Positions 35,102 to 44,505 are shown, counted from the stretch's first letter. The stretch is DNA of 57,237 nucleotides from an uncultured Bacteroidota bacterium (GCA_902796265.1 CADBOG010000110.1:1-57237); one strand, 5' to 3'. Notes: generated from the sequence alone by a model not told the origin. Numbers and translations: made by a program.

Positions 35102-36165
35102 GACTTGCCTCCTTTGTTGAGTTTCTGGAAACGTTTCTGGCGTTGCTGCCAGCGTTCGCGGGCATACTGCTGCATGTCGGTGACCTCATCATTCTCGTCG
35201 ATGATTTCAAGGCCAAAGATTGTCTCGATGATGTCTTCCATAGTGAGGATACCCTGGAAGCTGCCATATTCGTCGATGATAATACCTATCTGGACTTTCT
35301 GTTTGAGGAGCGACTCCCAGATGTCGCTAATTGACTGTTCCTCGTTGAAGAGTGGCACATCGCGTTTTATGTCTTTGAGTTTCTTGTCGAAATGGTCTTC
35401 GGTAAGGTCTTCAAGGGCATCGCTGCGGAGGATATAGCCTGTGATGTACTCAGGGTCGTCGGCATAGACAGGAATGCGGCTGAAATGGCTGCATTCGTCT
35501 TCATCGTAAAAGTCCTTGAGGGTCATGCTTTCGGGGGCAATGGCGGCAACAGCACGAGGGGTCATGACATCGTAGGCTTTCACATCGTCGAGCTTGATGA
35601 CATTCTGTATGATTTTGTTCTCGTCCTCGTCAAGCACACCTTCGTCTTCGCCCACATCAGCCATAGCAGCCACTTCCTCACGGCTTACGGAAGTCTCGTC
35701 ATCCTTGCTGGAGAAGAGCTTGGTGAGGAGGCCTATGACAATCACAAAGGGATACATGATGACTATCAGCAGGCGGATGGCGCGTGCTGTGAAACCCATG
35801 AGGCGTTTCCAATACTTGGTGCCTATGGTTTTGGGGATAATCTCAGAGAAGACAAGGATAAGGATTGTGGTGATGGCTGAGATGAGTCCGAACCACTGGC
35901 TGCCGAAAGCATCATTGACTTGGGCACCCACACCAGCGGCACCAATAGTGTTGGCTATGGTGTTGAGTGACAATATGGCGGCAATCGGCTTACCGTTGTC
36001 GGTTTTGTATTCCTTGAAGAGTTTGGCAAGCTTGTAGCCAGCATCCTCACGCATAGAGATATACGAGAGGGGTGTCGACATCAGGACAGACTCGAGGATG
36101 GAGCATAGGAACGATATCGACATTGCACCAAAAAGAAATAGCAACAAAAGGGTAATAGGTGACAT
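35098..36165 (-). CDS. CNNM/HlyC-type membrane protein with CBS pair
   Basis: 355 residues. The DUF21 transmembrane domain (about 1-170, including [17 protein letters not shown] and [15 protein letters not shown]) is followed by two CBS motifs (starting [13 protein letters not shown] and ending [27 protein letters not shown]). The C-terminal CorC/HlyC transporter-associated domain found in ~430-residue relatives is missing; instead a short basic tail follows. Relatives are implicated in Mg2+ efflux or homeostasis; old 'hemolysin' names are misleading. It is translationally coupled to mnmA (4-base overlap). Confidence 0.88.
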   Translation of the reverse strand: MSPITLLLLFLFGAMSISFLCSILESVLMSTPLSYISMREDAGYKLAKLFKEYKTDNGKPIAAILSLNTIANTIGAAGVGAQVNDAFGSQWFGLISAITTILILVFSEIIPKTIGTKYWKRLMGFTARAIRLLIVIMYPFVIVIGLLTKLFSSKDDETSVSREEVAAMADVGEDEGVLDEDENKIIQNVIKLDDVKAYDVMTPRAVAAIAPESMTLKDFYDEDECSHFSRIPVYADDPEYITGYILRSDALEDLTEDHFDKKLKDIKRDVPLFNEEQSISDIWESLLKQKVQIGIIIDEYGSFQGILTMEDIIETIFGLEIIDENDEVTDMQQYARERWQQRQKRFQKLNKGGKS

Positions 36166-36220
36166 TATTTATGGGGTGAATATTTATTATTGAATTGTGA
36201 CGAGTGAATTGAGTGAGGCG

Positions 36221-36251
36221 ACTTGAAACCTGAAACTTGAAACCTGAAACT
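36221..36251. repeat. TGAAACC/TGAAACT 7-base repeat at the EamA stop
   Basis: ACTTGAAACCTGAAACTTGA and onward, four 7-base units that run directly into the EamA stop codon (36250-36252). It belongs to the same family as 57078-57114. Confidence 0.75.
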
Positions 36252-37134
36252 ACTTATTGGTCGGCTTTAGAGCGATGATTATTACTGATGAGAAAATGAG
36301 AGCAATGCCCAAGGCGAGACGCAGGGAGAACAGCTCGCCAAAGAGGAAGATGCCTATAAGTACTGCCGTTGTGGGTTCGAGAGCCCCAAGTATGGCTGTT
36401 GGCGTTGAACCGATATACTTGGCGGCATAAACCATCATGACGAGGGCGAGAATGGCAGGCACGATGGCAAGCCAACTTACATAGAACCAGCTTGTAGCCG
36501 TGGCAGGAAAACGCAAGCCATCGCCCAGCAGGGCAACAACGAGGTCGCCCAAAGCACAGACAATAAGCACATAGAAATTGATCTTGAAAGAGGACATCTG
36601 CAGTTTGGAGCGGTTGACGACGATGATGTAGACGGCATAGGTGAGTGCAGATATAAGCACAAGAATGATGCCCCATGTGGAGAGGCGGCCACCTCCTGGT
36701 GTCCAATAAAGGAGCAGGACCCCAACAAAGGACAATACTATTGATATGGCTGTTGCAAAGGTGATACGTTCCTTGTAGAATATGGCCATGATGGCTGCCG
36801 TCATGACAGGATAGACAAACAGGATGGTGGATGCCACACCGACATCCATTAGACGGAAGCTGACATAAAGCGTGATGGAAGAGGCGAAGAACAGAAGTCC
36901 CAGCGAGATGAGTACTTTCAGTTCCTTGGCTGTGACACGAAGGCTCTCTTTGCGGAACAGCATGACGACTGCAATGATGACCCATGCAAGTCCGAATCGG
37001 AAGAAGAGCACGCTGGATGGGTCCATACCCTCCTTGTATAGTTGGGCTCCCAAAGGGTTGGTTCCATAGCACACAGCAGCTCCTATTCCACACAAAGTGC
37101 CGAAAAGTTTTTTATTCTTTATGATGTCAACCAT
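36250..37134 (-). CDS. EamA/DMT-family transporter
   Basis: 294 residues, ten membrane helices in two five-helix EamA repeats (first begins LFGTLCGIGAAVCYGTNPLG, second begins STWGIILVLISALTYAVY). Drug/metabolite transporters of this type export amino acids, nucleobases or other metabolites; the substrate is unknown. It has its own promoter (37182-37189), starts after the ftsZ terminator, and leads into the CNNM-type and mnmA genes after an 84-base spacer. Confidence 0.9.
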   Translation of the reverse strand: MVDIIKNKKLFGTLCGIGAAVCYGTNPLGAQLYKEGMDPSSVLFFRFGLAWVIIAVVMLFRKESLRVTAKELKVLISLGLLFFASSITLYVSFRLMDVGVASTILFVYPVMTAAIMAIFYKERITFATAISIVLSFVGVLLLYWTPGGGRLSTWGIILVLISALTYAVYIIVVNRSKLQMSSFKINFYVLIVCALGDLVVALLGDGLRFPATATSWFYVSWLAIVPAILALVMMVYAAKYIGSTPTAILGALEPTTAVLIGIFLFGELFSLRLALGIALIFSSVIIIALKPTNK

Positions 37135-37181
37135 TAGATAGTCAGGTTATTAGCGTATAATTAGTATATATTATAAAAATG

Positions 37182-37189
37182 CAAAGTTA
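37182..37189 (-). promoter_or_regulatory. -7 promoter box for the EamA gene
   Basis: The minus strand reads TAACTTTG (TAnnTTTG), 47 bases before the ATG and just downstream of the dcw terminator. Confidence 0.55.
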
Positions 37190-37211
37190 CGCAAAAGAAA
37201 TGAAAAATGAT

Positions 37212-37244
37212 TGAAAAAAAAGGCACCTGTAAAACAGATGCCTT
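37212..37244 (-). terminator. intrinsic terminator of the dcw cluster
   Basis: On the minus strand AAGGCA-t-CTGT-ttt-ACAG-g-TGCCTT is followed by TTTTTTT, 65 bases after the ftsZ stop. It ends the 16-kb division/cell-wall cluster. Confidence 0.88.
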
Positions 37245-37309
37245 CGCTATAAAGATTTCAAAGATGTATTTTTGTGGGGATGGAATGCTTACTGTTGGCA
37301 AAAACCTTT

Positions 37310-39319
37310 TCAATCGGGAAGTTTTTCAAAAAGGCTGTTACCTGGAGTCATCACACCTAGAGCGCCGATAGTAGTGCGTGCAGCATCACTCTCGGATGAA
37401 TGAGGTGTACGATAGATAGGTTCTCCTGTGAGTTGCTCAGTGGTCATCTCCTCAATGATACGGGGTCCATCGGGGTTGTTGCGAAGAAGCTCATTCATCT
37501 TTTTGATACGTTCAGCACGGGCCAACACTTTCTCCTCATCTGTCATTGGAGTGAAAGCTTTGTTTATCTGCTGCTCGGTGATAGAAGGCTTTTGTGGGGC
37601 TGGTTTGATGGTCTCGATTTGGGGATTGAGAACTATGGGTTCCACTACAGTATTGACAGGTTTGGACACCTGTGGCTCTTGTACTCTTGGCTCTGGTATA
37701 CGTGTCTCCTGTACCCTTGGCTCTTGTATTCTTGCCTCAGGAGCAGGCGTACTGATATTGGCAACAGTAGCGGTGTTGACAGGCTGCTCAACAGTTTTCT
37801 TGATGAGGCGAATCTGGTCGAAAGAATCGTTCTTCTCCTGAACAGGTGCCTTTGCAGGTTCTGGAGCCACATTGACAGGTTCTTGGACAGTCTCGGTAGT
37901 GTTAGGCATTTCAAGAGTCACAACACGTTTGCCACCGATGGCCTCTACTGAATCGAATGGATTGTCAGAGACGGGAGCAGCAGAAGGTGCAACAGAAGCA
38001 GCTGTGACAGTTGCGGCTACAGGAGCTACGGGAGCAGCAGGAGCAGGATTTACAGGAGCAGAAGGAGCAACCGAGACTGGTTGAGGATTAGACACCTGAG
38101 TCTGCTCGACAGTTTGTGCCTTGTGAACCACATGTATGCCGCTTTCGTCGACAGGTTCCTCATGGACATCCTTAGGCTCCTCTTTGATGATTTCTATTTT
38201 CTCCTCGGGTTCGGTTTTCACCTCATCCTTTGGCTCATCATTCTTGGGGTCAGGGGTGTTATTCTCTTTAGGAAGCTCTATGATTTTGCGACCTGGTTTC
38301 TGTTGAAAACCAGTAGCGATAAGGGTGATGCGGAGCTCGTCGTTGAGAGTGTCATCATCACCAATACCCCAAATGACATTGGCGCCATTGTTGCCTGTGA
38401 GTTCGGTAAGATAGTCAGTAACCTCACCCAACTCGTCCATAGTAATCTGATGGTCGGGAGAGCAGGAGAAGTAGAGGAGGATGTTCTGTGCACCACGGAT
38501 ATCGTTGTCGTTGAGGAGTATGGAAGTGGTTGCCTTCTCAATGGCCTGATGGGCACGATCCTCACCCGTTCCTTCGCCAGCACCCATAAGGGCAGTACCG
38601 CTATTCTCCATGACGGTATTAACATCACGGAAGTCGATGTTGACGTAGGCAGAAACGGTGATGATTTCGGCAATACCTTTAGCAGCAGTAAGAAGGACAT
38701 CGTCAGCTTGACTGAAAGCCTGCTTGAGAGAGAGATTGCCACCAAGAGTGCGCAGTTTGTCGTTGTTGATTACGAGGATAGCGTCGACATACTTTTTGAG
38801 TTCCTCGATACCAGCTTCTGCCTGTTCACGACGTTTTCTGCCTTCAAAGGAGAAAGGCTCGGTGACGATGGCAACAACAAGAATACGCTTGACCATCTCG
38901 TCTTCAAGCTCGATACCCTTGGCTATCTCGGCTATTACGGGAGCAGCACCTGTGCCGGTACCACCACCCATACCAGCGGTGATAAAGAGCATCTGAGTGT
39001 CGTCAGAGATTGCCTGACGAATCTCATCCTTGTGGGCCAAAGCAAGTTGGCGGGCACGCTCGGGGACATTGCCAGCTCCGAGTGTACCAAGCACAATCTT
39101 GTTGGGCACAGGACTCGTCTCGAGGGCTTTGGCATCGGTGTTACAAACGATGAACTCGACACCATGAATACCCTGACGATACATGTGGTTCACAGCATTA
39201 CCGCCGCCACCACCAACTCCGATGACTTTTATTTTGGCGGGACCTTCGTGAAGGGGTTCAAACTGCATCGAGCTTATACCCTCGTCTTGAAGATTAAAAG
39301 AAAATGTGCTATCTTCCAT
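37310..39319 (-). CDS. ftsZ: cell division GTPase FtsZ with a very long C-terminal linker
   Basis: 669 residues, whereas FtsZ is usually about 380-500. The tubulin-like core (about 28-355) is intact: GGGGGNAV, GTP-binding GGGTGTG (118-124) and T7 loop NIDFRDV. The following ~250 residues are a disordered linker: acidic first (EEKIEIIKEEPKDVHEEP), then Ala/Pro/Val-rich (APVAPVAATVTAASVAPS), then short repeats of the type [IV]QEPR/V (about 528-553). The C-terminal ~70 residues are again conserved-looking (KVLARAERIKKMNELLRNN), ending GNSLFEKLPD, without the familiar FtsA-binding IPAFLR-type tail. Last gene of the dcw cluster; a terminator follows. Confidence 0.95.
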   Translation of the reverse strand: MEDSTFSFNLQDEGISSMQFEPLHEGPAKIKVIGVGGGGGNAVNHMYRQGIHGVEFIVCNTDAKALETSPVPNKIVLGTLGAGNVPERARQLALAHKDEIRQAISDDTQMLFITAGMGGGTGTGAAPVIAEIAKGIELEDEMVKRILVVAIVTEPFSFEGRKRREQAEAGIEELKKYVDAILVINNDKLRTLGGNLSLKQAFSQADDVLLTAAKGIAEIITVSAYVNIDFRDVNTVMENSGTALMGAGEGTGEDRAHQAIEKATTSILLNDNDIRGAQNILLYFSCSPDHQITMDELGEVTDYLTELTGNNGANVIWGIGDDDTLNDELRITLIATGFQQKPGRKIIELPKENNTPDPKNDEPKDEVKTEPEEKIEIIKEEPKDVHEEPVDESGIHVVHKAQTVEQTQVSNPQPVSVAPSAPVNPAPAAPVAPVAATVTAASVAPSAAPVSDNPFDSVEAIGGKRVVTLEMPNTTETVQEPVNVAPEPAKAPVQEKNDSFDQIRLIKKTVEQPVNTATVANISTPAPEARIQEPRVQETRIPEPRVQEPQVSKPVNTVVEPIVLNPQIETIKPAPQKPSITEQQINKAFTPMTDEEKVLARAERIKKMNELLRNNPDGPRIIEEMTTEQLTGEPIYRTPHSSESDAARTTIGALGVMTPGNSLFEKLPD

Positions 39320-39456
39320 ATTACTTATTTCTTGTCAATGATTTAATTCTGAACTATATACCCGATTATTAGGGGCAATAAATATTTTGTAAAATTACTG
39401 ATATCCCGTCATATAGCAAACGGCAGTCGCCATTTGTTATCAACAAGTTGTGAACA

Positions 39457-39479
39457 AGGCCGATTTCGGCCTATTTTTT
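39457..39479 (+). terminator. plus-oriented hairpin in the ftsA-ftsZ spacer
   Basis: AGGCCG-attt-CGGCCT followed on the plus strand by ATTTTTTGG. It sits directly after the ftsA stop but its T-tract faces away from the transcribed direction. It may stop antisense transcription or act as a processing hairpin. Confidence 0.5.
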
Positions 39480-39481
39480 GG

Positions 39482-41011
39482 CTACAAATCGCGTTCCTCA
39501 GATTCGTCATTATTGGCATCACCATCCTGGAAAACCTGTGCGAAATATTTCTCGAGGGACTCTTTTGTGCGCAATGCAGTACGTTTCCAGAAACTTTCCT
39601 TGCTCTCTTTTTCTGTTGAATCTGGTTCGTCTTTGGAACCTCTTCTGAAGCGGCTCTTGCCTTTATTCACGACTTCAAGCTTAGGCTCAACAGGTTGATC
39701 GTCAACGACCTCAATGGGATTCTGTTCGATTTCATCGGGGTTCTCAACCTCGGCGACAGGTGTCTCGGGCAGAGGCTGTACTTCTGGCTCGTTGTGTTGG
39801 ATTGCGTCAGTATTATCTGCATATTCCAACTCTTGCATACGCACACGATCCAGCTCATAGAAGCCATGCAGCACAAGGCCAATACCTGTGGCGTACATGG
39901 TGTTGATGATTTCTGGGTCTGTGTTTTTGTCAAGATGAGCATCGGGGAGACCCACACGTGTGTCGATACCTGTCATAAACTCAGCGAGTTCTTTGAGATG
40001 ACGCAACTGGGCACCACCACCTGTGAGCACAATGCCTGCGAAGATGTCTTTCTTAAGATGCGACTTTTCAATCTCATAGTCGACCTGTTCGATAATGGTT
40101 TCGGTGCGAGCCTTGATGATGCTTGCAAGGGTACGCATGCTTATCTCGCGAGCCGGCTGGGTGTGGAGTCCTGGGATTGAGATAATATCGTTCTCGCTGA
40201 CATGTTCAGGCAGACAGGAGCCAAAGCGGGTCTTGAGAGTTTCTGCCTGTGGACGCATAATCTTGCAATTATCCTTGATGTCGTTGGTGATGGCATTGCC
40301 GGCAAGAGGCAGCACTGTGGTGTGGCGGATGATGCCTTCCTTGAAGATGGCTATGTCGGTAGTGCCACCTCCAATATCGACAAGTGCCACACCTGCTTCA
40401 CGGTCGTCATCGTCAAGAACAGCGTAGGCAGAAGCTATTGGTTCGAGAACCACTCCTTTGATACGAAGTCCTGCACGCTCAACACTATCATGGATATTGC
40501 GCAGATTGACGGTATTGCCCGTGACGATATGGAAATTGGACTTGAGCTGATGGCCGCTGACACCAACAGGATTCACATCAGGGCTCAGTTCCTCGCCGTC
40601 GACCACAAAATTCTGCGGGAAGATATGGATGATATCCTCGCCTGGGTTGAGGAGCATGTTGTGCTGCTCTTCTATCAGACGGTCAACATCCTCTTGCTTG
40701 ATGAGACGTTGTTCGGGAGGGATGACGACGGTGCCCATGTTTTGCTGGCTCTTGATGTGCTGACCAGCGATACCGACATAAACTTCAGTCACTTCGATGC
40801 CTGCCTGCTCTGAAGCTGTCTGCACAGCCTTGATGATGGACTTGGAGGTGTCCTTAATGTTTTTGACCACACCGCGCTCCACGCCTTTAGAGTCGGTCTT
40901 TCCGAAACCGATGATTTTGATTTTGTCGCCTTCTGTGCGGCGTCCAATGAAACAGGCGATTTTGGTGGTTCCGATGTCGAGTCCTACAATGATGTCATTC
41001 TGATTATTCAT
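39482..41011 (-). CDS. ftsA: cell division protein FtsA with extended C-terminus
   Basis: About 509 residues from ATG 41011 (MNNQNDIIVGLDIGTTKIAC). The frame is open to 41077, but the extra 22 residues (EPKLMRHQTSN) do not resemble FtsA starts. Actin-like ATPase fold: phosphate 1 GLDIGTTK, phosphate 2 VALVDIGGGTTDIAIF, adenosine motif IVLTGGGAQLRHL. It tethers FtsZ filaments to the membrane. After the core (ends near GFYELDRVRMQEL) a ~125-residue acidic, Pro/Val-rich linker leads to a final basic amphipathic helix (SFWKRTALRTKESLEKYFAQ), the expected membrane-targeting element. The long linker parallels that of FtsZ. Confidence 0.95.
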   Translation of the reverse strand: MNNQNDIIVGLDIGTTKIACFIGRRTEGDKIKIIGFGKTDSKGVERGVVKNIKDTSKSIIKAVQTASEQAGIEVTEVYVGIAGQHIKSQQNMGTVVIPPEQRLIKQEDVDRLIEEQHNMLLNPGEDIIHIFPQNFVVDGEELSPDVNPVGVSGHQLKSNFHIVTGNTVNLRNIHDSVERAGLRIKGVVLEPIASAYAVLDDDDREAGVALVDIGGGTTDIAIFKEGIIRHTTVLPLAGNAITNDIKDNCKIMRPQAETLKTRFGSCLPEHVSENDIISIPGLHTQPAREISMRTLASIIKARTETIIEQVDYEIEKSHLKKDIFAGIVLTGGGAQLRHLKELAEFMTGIDTRVGLPDAHLDKNTDPEIINTMYATGIGLVLHGFYELDRVRMQELEYADNTDAIQHNEPEVQPLPETPVAEVENPDEIEQNPIEVVDDQPVEPKLEVVNKGKSRFRRGSKDEPDSTEKESKESFWKRTALRTKESLEKYFAQVFQDGDANNDESEERDL

Positions 41012-41080
41012 GGCAAGGTATTTTTGTTTAATAATTTCGTTTGATGTTTGATGTCGCATGAGCTTTGGCTCGCACAATGA

Positions 41081-41857
41081 TTACTTTTTGGCGCAGACAA
41101 GCTGGTTTTTATATTTGAGGTTGATGCTTACGTAGGTGTCCCACCCCATTTTCTTGACGCCCTTGTCGTAGAAGGTCCATAGATTCTCAAACTTCTTGTC
41201 GAGCTGAGTGGTATCGCCAACTATGACAATGGTATTGCCCAATTTGGGTGTCAACACAAGGTCGCCTTTATCATTCACCGTCAGCTGGTCGAAAACGCCG
41301 TCATACTGACTATTGTCGTGGATGAACTTGGCAAGTGTCCATACAGACTCAAGAGTGTATGATGACAACGAATCTGTTCCCTTATCGCCAAGCCGCATAG
41401 TGGCCAATTTCTTGATGTTAGGTTCAGAATATTCGCTATTTCCCACAAGCACGTCGCAGTAATGCTTGGCACAAAGCGGCATATAGGTCCCTTGCTCCGA
41501 GATATAGAACTCCCTGCCTTGAAAGAACATACGAACCACAGGGACACGCTGAATCACATCAACTTTTAGCTTGCCACCAGTCGTCATACCCACTTCTGCC
41601 TCTGCCACGTATGGGTGCGATTCGAGCAGTTGACGTATCTTCTTCTTCTCCACACGCTTGATATCGGTATTCAATAGTTTAGGGAATGAAGCGAGGATAA
41701 TGCTATCTACATCGGATTGGGTAAGCAAGCAGATGTCGTTACTTTTCACAACGGTCTCAATACCACGCATGGTGGAGTTGCGACGCACAGTATGAAGGGC
41801 GACGACGGCTGCTATGATAGCCAGCCAAAATATTAGATTTTTTACGTTAAGGCGCAA
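41081..41857 (-). CDS. ftsQ: cell division protein FtsQ
   Basis: 258 residues. One N-terminal membrane helix (NLIFWLAIIAAVVALHTV) is followed by a periplasmic POTRA-like region (DSIILASFPKLLNTDIKRVEKKKIRQLLE, described in pieces: SHPYVAEAEVGMTTGGKLKV and IQRVPVVRMF) and a beta domain ending YVSINLKYKNQLVCAKK. FtsQ links cytoplasmic ring proteins to FtsL and the septal synthase. The position between murC and ftsA is canonical. Primary sequence conservation is low, as always for FtsQ; the YVSINLKYKNQLVC-type ending is typical of Bacteroidetes. Confidence 0.9.
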   Translation of the reverse strand: MRLNVKNLIFWLAIIAAVVALHTVRRNSTMRGIETVVKSNDICLLTQSDVDSIILASFPKLLNTDIKRVEKKKIRQLLESHPYVAEAEVGMTTGGKLKVDVIQRVPVVRMFFQGREFYISEQGTYMPLCAKHYCDVLVGNSEYSEPNIKKLATMRLGDKGTDSLSSYTLESVWTLAKFIHDNSQYDGVFDQLTVNDKGDLVLTPKLGNTIVIVGDTTQLDKKFENLWTFYDKGVKKMGWDTYVSINLKYKNQLVCAKK

Positions 41858-41900
41858 GGGATGGATTATGTTAATTGGTTTCTGTTATTGGTTTTATGAT

Positions 41901-41932
41901 TTATCTTGTTATCTCGTTACCACGTCGTTATA
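41901..41932. repeat. CGTTATCTC-type spacer repeat between murC and ftsQ
   Basis: TTATCTTGTTATCTCGTTAC then CACGTCGTTATA: degenerate 8-base units, the same family as 47727-47762 and 51605-51648. All three are spacers of the dcw cluster. Confidence 0.55.
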
Positions 41933-41960
41933 TACCTTATTCTTTTTATTCGTTCTTCAT

Positions 41961-43355
41961 TCATTCAGATTTGAATCGTTCTTCTAGTATGGGGACAAGT
42001 CGGTCGATGTCGCCAGCTCCCATGGTGAGGAGTACATCTGGACAGAGAGCTTCTGCAAGGTCGGGTATCTGGTCGGCGCTACTGAGGTATTTGCTCATGC
42101 TCTCTATCTTACGGAGAATCATGCCAGACGACACTCCTGGTATGGGTTTCTCTCGAGCTGGATAGATGGGCATGAGAATTATCTCGTCAAGTGGTTTCAA
42201 TGCCTCTGCAAAATCATCTGCTAGGTCGCGAGTACGGGTATAGAGATGAGGTTGGAATATGCCCACGATGCGCTTGTTGGGATAGAGGTACTTCACAGAT
42301 TCGATGGTAGCCGATATCTCCTTAGGATGATGAGCATAATCGTCGATATAGACGAAATCCTTGGTCTTCACGCGAACATCAAAACGGCGCTTGATGCCTT
42401 TGAAACTTTTGAGTCCATGACGCAACTGGTACTCATCTAATCCACATTGCAGCACCACAGCCGATGCGGCAACTGCATTTTCTACATTGTAGAGACATGA
42501 ATTGCACAACTCTAAGTCGAAGAGAACCTTCTCGGGAGTGCGCAAATCGAAGTAGATGTTGCCGTTATAGTTGCGGACATTGATGGCATAGTAATCCGGT
42601 TCGATGGAATGAGCCGAGTAGCTGTAACATTTGATTTCCTGACCTATCTCAAGATGATGTTCATGGTCATCCTCTTCCTCGTCATGGTCGTGATCGTGAT
42701 GGTGTTCTACCAATCCTTCCTTGACAAAGAGTGCACCATCGGGTGATGTCTGATTGGCATACTGCTGGAATGCCTCAATCAGTTTCTCGTGAGTACCATA
42801 GATATCCAGATGGTCGGGGTCGGTGGCGGTGATTACCGAATAGAAGGGATGCAGCTGTAGGAATGAGCGGTCATACTCATCGGCCTCTACCACTACATAC
42901 TCGCTCTTGTTGTCGACTAGCAAGTTGCTGTCAAAGTTCTTCGAGATGCCACCAAGGAATGCCGAGCAGCCAATAGGCGATTCATGCAACATGTGAGCAA
43001 TCATGGCACTCGTGGTTGTCTTGCCATGCGTTCCGGCAACAGCAATACATTTGCGGCCTCTTGTAAGCTCACCAAGCATCTGGGAACGTTTCTCTATGGG
43101 GTAGCCCTTCTCAACGACATGCTGGAAGACTTTAGTGTCACGTGGCACAGCAGGAGTATATATCACCATATCGACATCGTCAGGTATCATGGCGGGGTTG
43201 TCGTCATAATGGATGCTTATACCCTCCTCTTCAAGACGTTTGGTTAGCGGGCTTGGTGTACGGTCATAACCGCATACCTTATGTCCGCTCTGCTTGAAGA
43301 AGCGAGCAATGGCACTCATGCCGATACCTCCGATGCCAAGAAAATAATAAGTCAT
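41961..43355 (-). CDS. murC: UDP-N-acetylmuramate--L-alanine ligase with a His-rich insertion
   Basis: 464 residues. It adds L-Ala to UDP-MurNAc with ATP in the cytoplasm. N-terminal Rossmann start FLGIGGIGMSAIARFF, ATP loop GTHGKTTTSAM, central DPDHLDIYGTHE and C-terminal DDYAHHPKEI are intact, so it should be active. Between the central-domain strands ALFVKEGL and EIKCYSYSAHS there is an insertion (about residues 214-236) that reads EHHHDHDHDEEEDDHEHH, a strong metal-binding-like stretch not usual in MurC. It is followed by a CAATTCT-type array at the 5' side (43361-43392). Confidence 0.95.
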   Translation of the reverse strand: MTYYFLGIGGIGMSAIARFFKQSGHKVCGYDRTPSPLTKRLEEEGISIHYDDNPAMIPDDVDMVIYTPAVPRDTKVFQHVVEKGYPIEKRSQMLGELTRGRKCIAVAGTHGKTTTSAMIAHMLHESPIGCSAFLGGISKNFDSNLLVDNKSEYVVVEADEYDRSFLQLHPFYSVITATDPDHLDIYGTHEKLIEAFQQYANQTSPDGALFVKEGLVEHHHDHDHDEEEDDHEHHLEIGQEIKCYSYSAHSIEPDYYAINVRNYNGNIYFDLRTPEKVLFDLELCNSCLYNVENAVAASAVVLQCGLDEYQLRHGLKSFKGIKRRFDVRVKTKDFVYIDDYAHHPKEISATIESVKYLYPNKRIVGIFQPHLYTRTRDLADDFAEALKPLDEIILMPIYPAREKPIPGVSSGMILRKIESMSKYLSSADQIPDLAEALCPDVLLTMGAGDIDRLVPILEERFKSE

Positions 43356-43360
43356 TTTTG

Positions 43361-43392
43361 TGAATTGAGAATTGAGAATTGGAAATTGAGAA
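43361..43392. repeat. AATTGAG array between murG and murC
   Basis: Four units GAATTGAGAATTGAGAATTG and GAAATTGAG fill the 37-base spacer, starting immediately at the murG stop (43393). Confidence 0.75.
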
Positions 43393-44505
43393 TTATGATA
43401 TGCCGTTATGTGCCAAGATTACTTTTTCGATTTCATCGACGATAAGTTCTGCCGATTGTGGACGGGCAAAGAGACGAATATTTTTGCTCATCTGCGAGCA
43501 TGCTGTCGGGTTGACAATCAAATCGAGAATTGTCTGTACACCAGTAACCTTGCAGTCGGAGTCACGAACCATGATGGCTGCGCCCTTGCTGGCAAGAGCC
43601 ATCGCATTCTTTGTCTGATGATCTTCGGCAACATTAGGTGATGGTATAAGCACCACAGGCTTGCCAACGATGCAAAGCTCCGAAATAGCTATTGCACCTG
43701 CACGCGACACCACAACGTCGGCAGCTGCATAAGCCATCTCCATGCTGTTAATGAACTGATGCACCTTAATCCAATCCGTCAACCCAGCATTCTTCACCTT
43801 CTGCACAGCTTCCTCATACATCCACTTGCCCGTCTGCCAGATGAGTTGCACATTGTTCTCGCGGAAACGATGCAGATGACTCATCAGCATGTTGTTGATG
43901 GAACCTGCACCCAAACTGCCACCCACAGAAAGCACAATGGGTTTTTTCGGGTCGCATCCAAAATGGGCAGCACCTTCCTCATGAGTGCAATCCATCTTCT
44001 CTATAACTTCACGTACAGGATTGCCGGTGAAGACTATCTTGTCGGCAGGGAAATACTGCTGAAGTCCGTCGTAGGCAACGCATATCACTTTGGCATTCTT
44101 TGCCAGCATCTTATTGGTAAGTCCCGGATAGGAGTTCTGTTCCTGAAGGACAGTCACGAAGCCCATCTTGGCAGCCATCTTGAGAGTTGGAGCACTTGCA
44201 TATCCACCAACACCCACCACCACATCGGGTTTAAAATCGCGAAGTATCTTCTTGACCTTCAGCTGGCTTTTTATCAGCTTGAATGGCAATGCCAAATTCT
44301 TGAGCGTAAGTCTGCGCTGCAAGCCAGCAATGGGCAGACCTTCAATACGGTAGCCTGCTGCCGGCACCTTCTCCATCTCCATACGTCCCTCTGCACCGAC
44401 GAAAAGAATATCGGCATTGGGGTATCGTCCTTTGATGGCGTTGGCTATTGCTATGGCGGGGAAGATATGTCCTCCTGTACCGCCTCCACTGATTATTGCT
44501 TTCAT
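43393..44505 (-). CDS. murG: lipid II synthase MurG (GlcNAc transferase)
   Basis: 370 residues. It transfers GlcNAc from UDP-GlcNAc to lipid I on the inner face of the membrane. GT-B fold: N-terminal glycine loop SGGGTGGHIFPA, second loop VGVGGYASAP, acceptor-domain QEQNSYPGLTNK, and C-terminal donor site VLSVGGSLGA with SRAGAIAISEL and IPSPNVAEDHQTKNA. Position between ftsW and murC is canonical. The ORF ends directly at a 7-base repeat array. Confidence 0.96.
   Translation of the reverse strand: MKAIISGGGTGGHIFPAIAIANAIKGRYPNADILFVGAEGRMEMEKVPAAGYRIEGLPIAGLQRRLTLKNLALPFKLIKSQLKVKKILRDFKPDVVVGVGGYASAPTLKMAAKMGFVTVLQEQNSYPGLTNKMLAKNAKVICVAYDGLQQYFPADKIVFTGNPVREVIEKMDCTHEEGAAHFGCDPKKPIVLSVGGSLGAGSINNMLMSHLHRFRENNVQLIWQTGKWMYEEAVQKVKNAGLTDWIKVHQFINSMEMAYAAADVVVSRAGAIAISELCIVGKPVVLIPSPNVAEDHQTKNAMALASKGAAIMVRDSDCKVTGVQTILDLIVNPTACSQMSKNIRLFARPQSAELIVDEIEKVILAHNGIS

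Noticed and set aside
38081..39346. 421-codon plus-strand frame
   Set aside because: Antisense to ftsZ; no domain; ftsZ on the other strand is unambiguous.
42644..42712. MurC His-rich stretch as a cloning tag
   Set aside because: It is internal, mixed with Asp and Glu, and encoded by both CAT and CAC codons in a chromosomal dcw cluster.
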